From: Perkinsus marinus ATCC 50983
Lineage: Eukaryota > Perkinsozoa > Perkinsida > Perkinsidae
NCBI RefSeq assembly: GCF_000006405.1
Contig: NW_003213929.1
Location: 224,368-283,036 of the forward strand
Length of the DNA stretch: 58,669 nt
Direction of reading: 5' to 3'
A program made the position numbers and the translations under genes. Below, piece by piece: positions 43,379-54,881 of the stretch. Under the pieces are notes generated by a model. It ran no database searches and was not told where the DNA came from. It saw only the letters and a list, made by a program, of their open reading frames with translations. The stretch's first letter is position 1; every line of letters begins with the position of its first letter.

Positions 43379-46300
43379 ATGATTGCCCCACGAAGCTTTG
43401 GCCTCTGGCAACTATCGCTCCCACGGGCTTACAGTAGGCACGTCAGCCGGTGCTTTTCTGTGGCTCCTGAGGTCGAGATCGTGGATAAACGGAAAATGGA
43501 GGTCGAAGGGCTCCGGTCAGCTGACGATGTAATGACTGGTGTCTGCCGTCACGCTAGTGCCGTGTGTCGCTCGGGGCTAGATTTGACTGCGCACGTGTAG
43601 TGTTGGAGTTCATGTTCCCTTTCTTCAGCTGAGCTCGGAATTTTCGTCGCTATTTATGAAATTTACATACGAATCTGGGTTTTACAGGAACCAATGAGAA
43701 GTTTCCTCAGTATCCTCGTTTTGTCTCCATCACATGTATTGACTATTTTCCCACAGTGCTCACGCGTTCGCCGTAGGTGTGGAGCTATTATACCCTCAAC
43801 CGCTCACAGTGCCGTGGTTCGGACATTTGTCGTCTCCTGTACATCCTCGCAGGAGAAATGGAACGTTCCACGCGAGATGAAAAAATAACGGTGATACTGT
43901 TTCGGTGTTACCTATGCAAATCGCCGTTGCAGATCGTTAATCATAAGTGCTTCATGCGAATACTCAACGATCTTATACGCTACGTTGACACGTTGCCGCT
44001 GGACTCCCTCGTCGCTGTTCCGAGGACCCTGGTCCGGCTGAACTGGCGGGATATGGGCCTCTTTAAGGTAGCGATCTCGGACTCTGAGAGCTGCCAGCGT
44101 CTTTGCTCAGCACATCGAATCGCCGATCATGACGTTGCTCCCCAGCATGACTACGAACCAGATCGCTGAAGTGACTCGGGCCTATGCGGACGTGCAGGCC
44201 GGTGGGAAGGCGTTCTGGGAGAGTATCATAAACAATGTGGCGCACAGGGTACTCCTTGAGTGAGGAGGCTTGGACGTTGGGACGGAATCAATTCGGACGG
44301 TGCATCTCTGGGGTTCACTGTAGAAGAGGATAGATGCTCGTTGAGGCTTCATATGTTAGCTCTTCGTACCCTGTTTTCTAATTCTGTTTTTCATATCATC
44401 TCATGTTTGAAGGGAAGCAATCTGTGTGCCACGCTCGCGTCAATAAGCGTGTTCAGGCTGGAGAGTTCGCCCCTGGGGATTTCGCTAACGTTTGCGTGGC
44501 CATGACGCGGAAGTCATCACATAAACCCGTGCACTTTCTAAAGGGGGCGTACCCTTTCCTACTACACCAGATGCAGCGCAGGGCTCACAAAATCGCGGAT
44601 GTAGTGAGAATCCTCAGGGTAGTATTTTTCTGCCATGAAAGGGAGCGGCTGTATTCGAAGCTCAAGTGTAGGTGTATGCCCGATGGCCGAGCGGCCTGAT
44701 GAAGCAGACCACCATGATAGTGGCCATCACAGCACAGCTCTCCGTCGAAGCTCTCACGGGACTAGCCGATCAGGAATTGGCGCAAGTGTTGGCCTCCTTG
44801 GCTTCGTAAGGCAATTTGAATCTCCTAGTGCCGAGGACCGCCTTGATATAGGTTGTGCGGCTCTCGTGAGTATCCCTATAGGGAAGGAACTGCTGTGTTC
44901 CATCGAGCCGAGCCGGTCATAATCTCCAGGATATCCGCGATGGATCATGGGAGTCTCTCGAGGATAGTTTTTGCGTACAACGTACATGGCCTCGGCGATG
45001 GACGTAAGGAGAGGACTCATCTGGTGGATGCTTCCTAAGTCTTGGTAGATTCGTGCTCGGCGAGAACTGCTAGTCTCAGGTCTGTATCGCTTATTGCTGG
45101 ACCGAGGTCTGGAGGTCGTATCTGCGATGTCGCCACGGCAGTTATCGAATTGCCTGAAGGTTTTCGGTGAGCAACTCTGCAGTCGCAAAGTTCAGAGGAC
45201 AGAAGGCTGGAGCAGTGAACACCACGATGGCAAGGTTTGTATTGAAATGCCCTATGAAAAATGAAGATGATCGCTCTGTCAGATGAGTCCATCGACCTCG
45301 ACTACTGAGCCGACCTGGTTCTATGACGCTGCAGAAGCTACTGTTGTCCGCAAAATTAGAGAATTCAAGAGTCTCGATGTTGTGGAAACCATCGTTGGGT
45401 AAAGGGTTCCCTCGTATGTTGTGGTGAAGGTTGCATGCTCTGAGCACGCTCAGATACGCTCATGCACGGACGGGATCAACGCAGCTGTGGGCCGTCCTAG
45501 TGGAGGCGACCAACCATCGTATAACCATCTTCAATGCGGAGCAAGCCTCTATGTTATGCTGGGCCTTTGCGGTGGTTCGGACTGGGGCTAAGCTGTTCCC
45601 CCAACTCCAAGTTACTGCACTGGAGCGTCTCAACCAGGTGAACATTTCGTATGCTCCTCACCATGTGGAGTTTGATGAAGTTCTCAGTTCTCCGCTTTCG
45701 GCCTGACTAATATGCTTTGGGCGTTCGCGGTGATGAAGAAGTTAGATCCCGATTTCTGTGAACCCATCCTTGCCGTGCTGACTCCTGAAGTCGTCTCCTC
45801 CGACAGTCGCTGTGCTCTGCTTTTTCCCACTCTACGCGAGCTGCAGGTGAGAATCCGTCCAGGACTGAGGGGCTGTAGATCTCGCGTTTCATCAGGCTGT
45901 ACATTCCGACTTCGACCCGGCTGGAACGGAGAGGTATCTTGAGTATTGCCGCGCACATTTCTGGGACTTGCAGCTCTCTACTGCTCCTAGTGACGAACTC
46001 ATGACCTCGATAAGCGACACTCTTGTCCAGATCGAACGCCCTGGTGTAGGAATGTACGACTTTGACGGATTCCTGGTTGATATGTGGGTTCCCGGCATCA
46101 AGGCAGCCATCTTAGTGAGCACCCGAGCCAACATGCAGGCTCGAAGTCAAACTCCAACGGGTGAAGCCATCCTGAGGCATCGGCACGTCATGCGAGGAAC
46201 AAGAGGACGTGTCATTCACGTCTGGGATCAGGAATGGAACGAAATGGACGGCCAAGAGCGGGCTACCTTCCTCCGAGAGCGACTCGATCGATGGTATGAA

Positions 46301-46648
46301 GAAGACCAAAACGTCGAACGGGGACAAGAGACTCCAGAGGGGTCAACTGAAAGCGTGCCGGCCCCGAAGCGGATCGCTGTCGAGCCGATTCCGGGAGAAG
46401 TGGAGCTTTTGAAGAAGCTCCAAGAGCGTATGAAGGAGGAGGTCGAGATCGGGAATGCGCTGACGCCTGGTTTATGCGCTGGGAGTCCACAAGAGATGGC
46501 AAGAAATATTCGGCGTCAAAGGCGAGCAGCAAAGAGGTGGAAAGAAATCGATACCCCAGAAGACGAGCCAGCGAGACTCCCATGGGAAGCCAAGATGTGG
46601 GTGAAAGAGCGCAAGACAAGGCATGGCGAAGCGAGAGGGAGCAAATAG
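43379..46648 (+). CDS. RAP-type organellar RNA-binding protein
   Basis: Multi-exon; firm pieces 43379-43594, 43777-44067, 44111-44248, then about 44418-44618, 44697-44806, 45054-45200, 45431-45637, 45710-45846 and 45896-46648. The N-terminus MIAPRSFGLWQLSLPRAYSR is a strong mitochondrial presequence. The middle has helical repeats (SPRQLSNCLKVFGEQLCSRK, ASMLCWAFAVV, LTNMLWAFAVMKKLDPDF). The C-terminal exon has a diverged RAP domain: MYDFDGFLVDMWVPGIKAA, then RHRHVMRGTRGRVIHVWDQE. A charged tail of about 110 residues follows. Likely mitochondrial RNA processing or translation. Its first intron is almost entirely MITE copy 10. Middle exon borders are approximate. Confidence 0.75.
43598..43758 (+). 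mobile_element. hAT-like MITE, copy 10, filling an intron
   Basis: Starts TAGTGTTGGAGTTCATG and ends TTTTCCCACAGTG. Flanks CGCACGTG (43590-43597) and CTCACGCG (43759-43766) match at 6 of 8. The host intron runs 43595-43776 (182 nt), so the donor GT lies inside the left duplication and only about 13 nt would remain without the insertion. Confidence 0.8.
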
Positions 46649-46724
46649 TTCAATACTTTCATGATTCATTCGCGTTTCCGTCGAATTAAGTTTCTGATAT
46701 CTCTATGCGATGCGTAAATGGTAG

Positions 46725-46979
46725 TCACAGCTGCGTCGTAGCAATAACACATGCCATCGTTGCTGACGTCAAATTGGTAGAGTTCGCTCCAATAGAAATC
46801 ATTCTGTAGTCGCAGTCGGTCGAGTAGCCGTAGTAGTAGATTTGATTCGTTAGATAAGTATAACTGCCTGTGTATTTGGCTCCACCCCCTCCGAGCCTCG
46901 TGACGATAAACTCCATCATGAAAAAGTAGCGCTTAATAGTAGTGGAAGTTCCATCTTGACATTCAAAGGGATTCGACAA
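46725..46979 (-). CDS. small frame, doubtful
   Basis: 84 codons between two convergent genes, with Tyr/Gly-rich sequence (YTYLTNQIYYYGYSTDC) and one NST glycosylation-like site. No motif, no splice evidence. Could be part of a small secreted protein or chance. Confidence 0.25.
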   Translation of the reverse strand: MSNPFECQDGTSTTIKRYFFMMEFIVTRLGGGGAKYTGSYTYLTNQIYYYGYSTDCDYRMISIGANSTNLTSATMACVIATTQL

Positions 46980-47314
46980 CCCAACTTAATACTCGAGAGA
47001 GAGGAAAATTCAACAGCGAGCTGGTAATGATAGGTTATCAATTTCTAAGAACACACCAAGTCTCTACCAGTACAGGCTGATCTGGGTGAATCACTCCTAA
47101 CAAGGTCACCCTTACCGACGTGCGATTGGGGGTCACGTCATAGTGGCTATTTACACTGCGAATACAGTCTTCCATCGAAAGCATCAACCCCGTCTTCTCA
47201 CTACGTTAACTCAAGAAGGCGATTATGATAAAATTATTAAAAACGACTACGAGAAGCCGCTGAGTAGACCAGCAGCTCCTTACGACAAATCTCGAGATTC
47301 CGCCATAGTAGGCA

Positions 47315-48657
47315 TTATAGTTTGCTCATAGCCTTCTTATACTGTCTATCAGCCTGCCTGATGCCCAGATCCAGCAAGATCTCCTCCGAGCCGCCAGGAA
47401 TAGCCAAAGCACGGACATCACGATAAAGCCGTTCCACCACTTCGCCGAGGCCACTCCTTGTATAAGCATTTCCGCCGAATATTTGGGCCGCCTCTCGAGC
47501 ACAGTACTCGTACACCTGAAAACCATCAATGGCAACTGCAGACAACCCCATCTCTTACCTTAGTACTGTGGGCCTTCATCAGAGCAATGGTGCCTCCCAA
47601 AGCGTCCATACTTTCCACCCACGGCATAGTTGACATCTGGTGAGTTACGCTTTCAAGCCAATGACTGGTCCCCTCAATCTGTCTGGACATCTCTGCCACT
47701 TCCAGCGAATCACGGATGTTCCATAAGGGTCTTGCCAAAGGTCTTTCTCTTCTGTGCATACTTGAACGAGAGTTCATAGAGGATCCTCGAGAACCGCACA
47801 GCCTGTATGATGAGGCCCCAACGTTCATGGTTGAAGTTATACATGATAACCTTGAAGCCGTCATTCTCCTTACCTATAAGGTTCTCCACGGGGACTTTCA
47901 CATCATCGAATTCAACGAAAGTAGTGCCGCTCGATAGCACACCCTGGCAGTCCAGTCTGGTGGTCTTGAGACCAGGCATGCCCCTTTCGACCAACAGCAT
48001 AGATATTCCCTTCATGCCAGAGCCACCTGTGCGGACCGCGACAGAGAAATAGTCGGAGAAAATACCATTAGTTATCCACTTCTTCTGACCGTTGACGATG
48101 TAATGCTTTCCATCCGGAGTGAGCTTAGCAGTAGTCCTGATATTGGCCACATCACTGCCAGCGTGAGGTTCCGTGATGCACAGGCAAATATTCTTCTCTC
48201 CACGTACACAAGGAGGGGCGACCCTTGCCTTCATCTCAGACGTACCAAAGTTTAACACAGTTGGCAAACCAATGTTGAGGCCACCCATCATACCCCACAT
48301 GACGCCACCAGATCCACACCTGCAGAGCTCGTCAATGAAGATGAGCTCGTGGAAGTAGTCGAAGCCTTGGGGCTTGGCAGCAACGGCGGGGTCGGCATAG
48401 TCGTAACCCTTGGGGCCGACCAAACTGGGCAGGAGGCCAGCCCTATAGCACTTTGCGTAGATCTCCATGGGAATGGCCTTCTCCTTCTCCCACTCACTGA
48501 CGTTGGGCATGACCTCATCCTCTACGAATTTGCGGCACCTGGCCCGCCACTCAACGTGGGACTGAGTGTAGTAGGGGCTGCTGTGGCCCTTGGTGTACCA
48601 ACTAGGCTCCGCGTACGGGACGGGAGATCCGAAGGTCTCCTTGGCAACAACGGGCAT
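47315..48657 (-). CDS. acyl-CoA dehydrogenase
   Basis: Exons about 47730-48657, 47559-47730 and 47315-47515. Hallmarks: ITEPHAGSDVANIRTT and NGQKKWITNGIFSDY (FAD and acyl-CoA binding), the VPVENLIGKENDGFKVI loop, RKTFGKTLMEHP, and the C-terminal FGGNAYTR...YRDVRALAIPGGSEEI. It catalyses alpha-beta dehydrogenation of an acyl-CoA with FAD in beta-oxidation or branched-chain breakdown; the substrate cannot be told. No clear mitochondrial presequence; the start MPVVAKETFGSP looks cytosolic or peroxisomal. Near 47725 the frame changes between LMEHP and IRDSLEVAEM without a possible GT-AG intron: about 8 nt of the expected HPVIRDS coding sequence seem missing between short direct repeats. Either an assembly error or a disabled copy. 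Confidence 0.88.
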
Positions 48658-49519
48658 AGATCAACGCGGACTAACCTTAGCGCTACACGTACGTAGTCAC
48701 TGAAGTAAAACACATCTCTATAAGCATAAACCCGTTCACGAAAGGTACACAGAAGTGATGCACCGAAACATCTAAACACTCTCCGACGTCACTCACACTC
48801 TTCACAGGCACAACATAGAAGGCCGCGGCAGGACAACCACGACGTAACCTATGATCATATCATTCACAGCGAATAACTCCGTCGTGATTAAATTATAATG
48901 GGAGACTTGTGGCACCCGAGGTTCCTCCTGAACCACTCATAGCGAGTTAAAAGCGCCAGTCAGGCAGTTCAACGTTTTACTATTGGGAACGGGATAATAC
49001 ACGTGTCTAACATCATAGATTATACGATCATGAAGCTCAACCACATATCATTTGAAAGTCGCCATCATCATAGACAAATCATGCAAAGTACAAAAACGTT
49101 GCGGAAGATTAAGGCCGTCCAAGTGTGCCAAGTTGTGTCGGTAGCGAAGTTGGATAGTAGCCGATAGAGATTCCTCCCAAATGCCATCCGATCCATGCGA
49201 ATTGAGTCTGTACGAGGCCTTCCGCTGGCTACTCAGGGACAGAACAGGAGTGGACATTGTCGAGGGCGCGGTGAGTCTCCCTGAGGGGTGGAACTAGTGC
49301 GGGAAAAATTCCTCTACGATGAACTTTCATTCGAAAGAGATTGCATCAGAAGCCGACTGTGATGCCTAGACCTGGCACGCACAAACGTACCATCAAAAAA
49401 TGACGTTTTCTAAGTTGATATGTTCGCATAGTGCGAGTCGCACTACCCTGTTTAACAGGGTAGTGCGACGCAGCCCTTGCGTAGCCTCATGAATCAACGA
49501 CAGGACATGTCATTGACTG
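48658..49519. other. divergent intergenic with a perfect palindrome
   Basis: 860 bp between the acyl-CoA dehydrogenase and LRR gene starts. It contains the palindrome cluster at 49430-49469; otherwise nothing recognised. Confidence 0.45.
49430..49469. repeat. nested perfect palindromes with one-base centres
   Basis: GTCGCACTACCCTGTT-T-AACAGGGTAGTGCGAC at 49437-49469 has perfect 16-bp arms and a single central T. Overlapping it, AGTGCGA-G-TCGCACT at 49430-49444 has 7-bp arms and a central G. Thus AGTGCGA occurs three times in alternating orientation. Confidence 0.9.
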
Positions 49520-51979
49520 ATGAGATTTCGCGGGGGCCGATCAACCACTAGCATCTTTGTATTCGATACAGACTTTTCTAGAAAGGGCCCTGGTCCCCCC
49601 CAGGTACACTCAAAGAAAGAACTCGAACGAGACATCGCGAAATCGATGCGACTCACCGAGGAACGCGAGTGCACTAGAGAATATGAAGCCATGGAGAGTA
49701 GTCTTCCTGTGCCTACTGTATGTGTACCGTACTGTAGGGATCGCCGTCATGGAGCCAGGCGCTATGGACTGGTCAAGCAAGTCATTGGACTTCGTACGAA
49801 TAGTTGCCGCAGTGGGCAGCTGCTTGCACCCGAACGTCACAGCGGAGTCTCTCGTACTCCGAGAGTTCTTCACAGACCTCAACTTGAACGATAGAAACAT
49901 CACCTATTTAGATGGTGATATAACTCGTCGACCGACATGCCGTGAAGGAGGCGTGTTGTCTCAGATCGCACGTCCAAATTCACCGCACTGCTGCACTTGT
50001 CTATCGATTCCAATCAAATAACATCTCTCCCTGTATTGCCACCAAACCTGAAGGTGTTGCATGCTTGTGGAAACCAAATCAACAACATAGAAGGACCCGA
50101 ATCGCCGTCTCTACTCCATCTTGGACTGGCCTACAATGATCTAGAAAATGTCCATGTCATCGCTGAGAGGTTCCCGAACCTCCTGAGTCTCGATTTGAGG
50201 TAACAATTTCTCGGTCGGAGGAAGCTGTTTTTGCTCCAACGTTGCTCTGAGTCGTGGGAGAAAATTGTGGGGAAAAACTCCGCTTGTGCCATTCTGTTTG
50301 GGGCGTCATCCCATGACAAATTTTATTCCCTGGGAAAGCAGTTCTATGAAAAACATTTCTATTTTCTCGCTGGGACTTCATTTTTGTAAAGTTCAATTGC
50401 TTTCTGATCATCTGTGGGAAGTAAAGATCATACGTGACACTGAACAGAATTCGAGTTCACAGGCTTCCTCGAAGCACTGTTCACCTCAGCTACAACAGAC
50501 TATGCGGCTTGCCAGAAATCATCGGAGTCCTTCACAATCTGGCAGACATTCGTCGTCTTCTGCTGAGCAACAACCCGTGCGCCCTTACCCCAGCCTACCG
50601 GCCTTGTATTATCAAGAGCCTTCGTGAGCTGCGAAATGAAGTTTTCTCGAGAAGAACTTGAAAACTTTTCAGCGAAGCTTCAAACTCTGGACGACAGTGC
50701 CGTCACGGCTACTGAACTCGAAGTCGCTGCTGCCTTACCGGTCCTTCACACAGCGAAGAACCTGGGAGGTACGTCGGTGTATATGATCACCGTGGACTGA
50801 GTCGACGCAGAGGCCCCTCCTTTCGTGATTAGTCGAGTCACTAGACTCAAGTGAAAGTCCTCTCTGACTGTCTAGAAGCATTTGAATTAGGAATCACGAT
50901 GCAATTCCTACCCAAGTGCTTTGATGGAATTCCCTATACGGTAGCCGGTGATGGCGGTGGATACTTCATCACTATCCATAACATGCAAGGTTCGTACGTC
51001 TCCTCATGTCACTGTTGCTATTCTGTGCACTGTAGGAACTGAACTAAAAAGCCCCGAGTTCGTGCGCGGCCCACCGCCCCCCTCAAGTGGAGAAGACATC
51101 CCTGAGAGCGAACGAGAGGCTGGAAAACACCATGTCCTCCTGTGACATGAAATCTCGCAAGGCTCATTGCATGTTTCAGAAGGCGCCACCAACTTGGTTG
51201 ATCTCCGAGGACGATTCAGAGGGGAACGAACGACCAAAAATCGAGATCGACATCACCACTGAGTCCTTCGACGAGTTAGCTCTGTGGAAGTGGTAGGTCG
51301 ACCGAGATAGGCTATCCGTGCCCACAGACTTCTGTTGAGGCTCATGGTCGAAGGCCTGCATGTGCATCTGCATCGCGCTGTCGCAGAAGAGTCCTCTGTT
51401 GAGGGGGAAGCAGTGGCAGCAGCTCCGCTACTCGTGTGCCGAGCTGAGCTCTCTGAGTCGCGGCTGTTCGTTCCGCCTCGCGTAAGTTTCTTCATCACGA
51501 TAGTGTGCTGAAGGTCTCTTCCTTCACACTGGTTGCTGCAGATGGAAGAATGCCTCCCTAATTTGGTGCGTGTCGGGGTTGAAGATACGATCGAAGCTCA
51601 AGAGGAAGACGGGTCGAATGACGTATTGGGTGAGAATGACTCAGAGAAAGTCGACGAAGTGAGCTTCTCTCACCGTGTTGTCCTCATTTTGTGTGATCAT
51701 CAGATGCCCCTGCATGTTGCTGCTGGACACTGCGCTATCACCACTGGGGTTATTCGAGTCCCACTGTTCGTCTATTCTGATGCTACTACTGATAAACTCC
51801 TCGCCGCACCGTCTCTGAATCAGGTAGCGACTGGAACAATCCTTCCCCACCGCTTGATTCGACATCTAGATCGTTAATGATTGTATCAGGATTCCAAAGG
51901 CCAGCATATGTATTTGGAGTTCGAGATGAAGGCGTGGACGCCTCGAGGTGATGGAACTGCTGAAGACAGCGTGGCATGA
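49520..51979 (+). CDS. leucine-rich-repeat protein (LRRC43-like)
   Basis: Multi-exon. 49520 to about 49700 joins through a 40-nt intron to ERIAVMEPGAMDWSSKSLDF; then LRRs: LNLNDRNITYLDGDI, LHLSIDSNQITSLPVLPPNL, LLHLGLAYNDLENVHVIAER and LLLSNNPCALTPAYRPCIIK, the last a typical LRR cap. Later pieces: EELENFSAKLQTLDDSAVTA, about 50865-50990 (LGITMQFLPKCFDGIPY), about 51036-51145, 51160-51295, 51330-51480, 51541-51660, 51706-51823 and 51891-51979. Order and cap recall LRRC43, a flagellar protein, which would suit a flagellated zoospore. Near 50643 the frame shifts by one base in GTTTTC; one extra T would join NEV to FSREELENF. Later exon borders are approximate. Confidence 0.6.
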
Positions 51980-52129
51980 ATATGAACACGTTCGCAATGT
52001 CATTTCGAAAGTCTGTAGCAGTGTTGTGTTGACAAGTGCTGGGAACACGAGTCGGAGTAGAAAGAGGACGACCAACGTGATGGAGAACCGAGATAGAGCA
52101 CGGACGACACTTCTGTACATTGATATTTG

Positions 52130-52340
52130 ATATTGTTGCAGTAGAATGTATATCGATTATCGCGTGCCAAACTTCCTGGAAGTCGGCAATAGCAAGCTGC
52201 CACTCGTGAGGACCATGATTATCCAATGTTCTCAACGCCCTCACATTGGTAAGCCCGGCCACGTTATCTCTGTGAGCCTCTGATGGCCACACCGCTTCCA
52301 TGGACGCAACGCACACCTCGAATGGAGCATTTCTAATCAT
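52130..52340 (-). CDS. possible exon, unknown
   Basis: Minus-strand frame with protein-like composition (FEVCVASMEAVWPSEAHRDN then GPHEWQLAIADFQEVWHAII). The plus strand here is full of stops. No start, splice partner or family could be set. Confidence 0.3.
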
Positions 52341-52649
52341 GAGGGTTTGACAGTATGACCCTGGGTTGAACTCCGGAAGATCATCGATAGTTCTAACAGC
52401 GCATAGGATTTGCCCCGAATGTTTCGGTCAAGATCTATTTTCAAGAAAGGATTCTATGCCCAATTCTGGACGTTCGCCCCTTTTTGAATTTCCAACCCAG
52501 TTTGCTTCCTCATCGAATGCTCACCACACACAGCTAATGCATGATTCGATTCTTGTCTCTACGTCATTCTCAATCTCCCGTCCTCGACCAGCTAATATGT
52601 TACTATGATGTGGTCCGCCGCTGGAGCTCTTTGCCTCGTTATTACAGCT

Positions 52650-52704
52650 CAGTGGCTCAGCACGCGACTCGCGTGCTGAGCCACTGACTCGCGTGACGCG
52701 AGTC
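52650..52704. repeat. two abutting perfect palindromes with one-base centres
   Basis: 52650-52686: CAGTGGCTCAGCACGCGA, centre C, then the exact inverse, 18-bp arms. 52686-52704: GACTCGCGT-G-ACGCGAGTC, 9-bp arms. They share ACTCGCGTG. Located before the 3' end of the convergent WD40 gene. Confidence 0.95.
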
Positions 52705-52794
52705 GTCGTTTCTCTATCCCCTCCGATAGACCTTGCACAAATCTCGTAATCGCAATGAAACTATAACTAAATCAGACACACGTTCGAGGTAAGC

Positions 52795-54881
52795 CTACCC
52801 TCCGAGTGAAGGGGCCCTCAGACTGTAAAAGCTCGAGCCCGAGGAGAACCTCTGCTCAGGAAGACTCCACAGCGGTGATGGTTCATAAGCCGCACCGTAC
52901 TCCTCTCCACCAGCTAGCTCAGGACCCAGCGGGGCACTGGAAGGAACTGATCTCGTCACGTCAGCTGAGAGCGACCGCGATGCTTTGAGCATCCTAGTCA
53001 CCGCCGGGAAGGCCATAGCCACGACTTGCAGCAACTTAGCGCTCTCCTGCCCGGCCTCGGCGACCCAAACGATCATGAGCCGCGTCGTGACACCACATGC
53101 TACTGTTGAGAGATCACTAGATAGATCGCTTTCACGAACAGGGGCGAAATCTAGGGCCGCCACTCTGAGCCCTTCCCTGGGCGCCGGAACAGTACCGAGC
53201 AAATCGACGTTGGATGGTCCTTGACCCTCGAGGACTTGGGACAAAGGGGGGAGGACTTCATATACCTTCACCTCAGAGCCGCCATCACTAACAGCAAGCC
53301 TCTGGCCTGTCGAGGGGCAGAGGGCACTGTATGACGCTGAAGGTAGATCGCCACTGAAGGCATAGACCTTAGGTAGGGTCGGCGTCTGTCCATCAAAGAC
53401 CCATGATGCAGAACCAACAGCCCATTTCCCCTCCTCTTCGTTCAGACGGGGCCATATGAGCTCCGACAGTCTAGATGCTGAAGATACGTAGAGCCTCTCG
53501 GAATCCAACGGCCAGTGGAGCCGGCCCGAGCTCGAACTCATAGGATCCAAAGTAGCCCGGAGGACAGTACAACACTCTCCCGTGGAGACGTCCCAGGTTC
53601 GAACCTCGCCGTTTGCATACCGCACCGCCAACAGATTAGAGCAGGACCTTGCTGAGCACCAGGCCACTGACGTGACCTCCGCCGTCCTTAGGCGTCTCAG
53701 TACCAGTGGGGTCGCCGAGGACAGTCCCACCGTGGCCGACTCCCACACTACTACCACATTCGAATACGCCACTGCCAGTAAGGATCCATCTCTAGGGGAG
53801 TACTCGATGACAGAGGGGGCCACAGGGAGACTGCGATTAGCTATGATCTGCCAATCCTCGTGCACGCCCGACAGGGACGTTATAACGAGGCCAGACACAG
53901 TACCCAGGGCTATAGATAGAGGACACGGTGAGGGAGCAAAGGCGACGCAGCTTCCTGAAGGGACGAGCAAGCACTGACAGTGATCAGAGTCGGCTGGCCA
54001 TACCTGTGACCCGAGGGGTCTTCTTAGGCAAAGCCAAATTGAAGACTTTACGATGAAGCCGATCGATGAGGGTAACATCGCCCTTGGGGGATACCAAGAC
54101 GTTGTAAGGGGCCGAAGGATGCGATGAGCAGTGCCATTGGGGACTAGCAGCTTCCAAAGATATCTATGCAACAATAACTGTCGACGTCTCAAGGGCCTCC
54201 AAGACTCACCCGGGGTGCCTTCAAAAACCATGAAGTCACAGCGTAGTCTGCAGAGAGCTGATCCAGAGTGCTCCACGGGGCTAGCAGGTCATTGGCGAGG
54301 AACTACATCCCAACATCAATGAGGACAGGTCCGGTTCTATCCGAGTACCTCTCCCACGGCTCCCCACTGTCGAAGCCTGTCCAGCAACCCACTGGTCTTC
54401 CCCTCCCCTATAGTGTTGGTCGCGGCCAAAGTCGACGCACTCAAAGACGGTAATGGTCCACCGTGGTCGTCAGCAGTGAGTGATGCCAGCCAGGCCTCCG
54501 CACTGCAGCTACTCACCTGAGGCCCAGGTGGATCGATCGAGAAGCGAACCGATGATCTACGAAATACTACTCCCACTGAGTCCAAGTCATGACGTATTCT
54601 GCCTTCGCTCTCAAAGCTGAGCTTATCCTTTTTGCCACCCCCAGTACGAGCATCTGACCACGAACTGTGTCGAAGAACAACATCGCGAACAATGGATGGG
54701 CCTCATCGCCACTAGTACCATCAGCGTTATCCTCCTCAGCAGAAAGCGAACTGGTTCCCCCAGTGCTCCTCCGACGGAACGTATTGGGACTGAGCGTAGG
54801 CGGGGTAGAGGCAGCGCGCCTCCTACCGTGGTCGTTACTGCCCGACCGAATCGGGGAGAGAGATGGCGAGGACGTCAGCAT
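52795..54881 (-). CDS. WD40-repeat protein, candidate nucleoporin ALADIN
   Basis: The body (52795 to about 53990) is one long open frame: VIEYSPRDGSLLAVAYSNVV then VVWES, VTSVAWCSARSCSNLLAVRY, WDVSTGECCTVL, HWPLDSERLYVSSASRLSEL and YSALCPSTGQRLAVSDGG form at least four WD40 blades. Order and the long last blade resemble ALADIN (AAAS) of the nuclear pore. Upstream exon-like pieces: 54180-54275 (FLANDLLAPWSTLDQLSADY), 54337-54610 (RHDLDSVGVVFRRSSVRFSI) and up to 54881 with a Ser/Arg-rich N-terminus. The frame is open to 54276 in another reading, so 5' exon borders are uncertain. ALADIN is the best guess, not proven. Confidence 0.6.

Noticed and set aside
51786-52130. Minus-strand frame continuing from 52340 to 51786
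   Set aside because: Its lower part lies antisense to the last LRR-gene exons (AAGHCAITTGVIRVPLFVY side), which fit better; only 52130-52340 is kept as a weak candidate.
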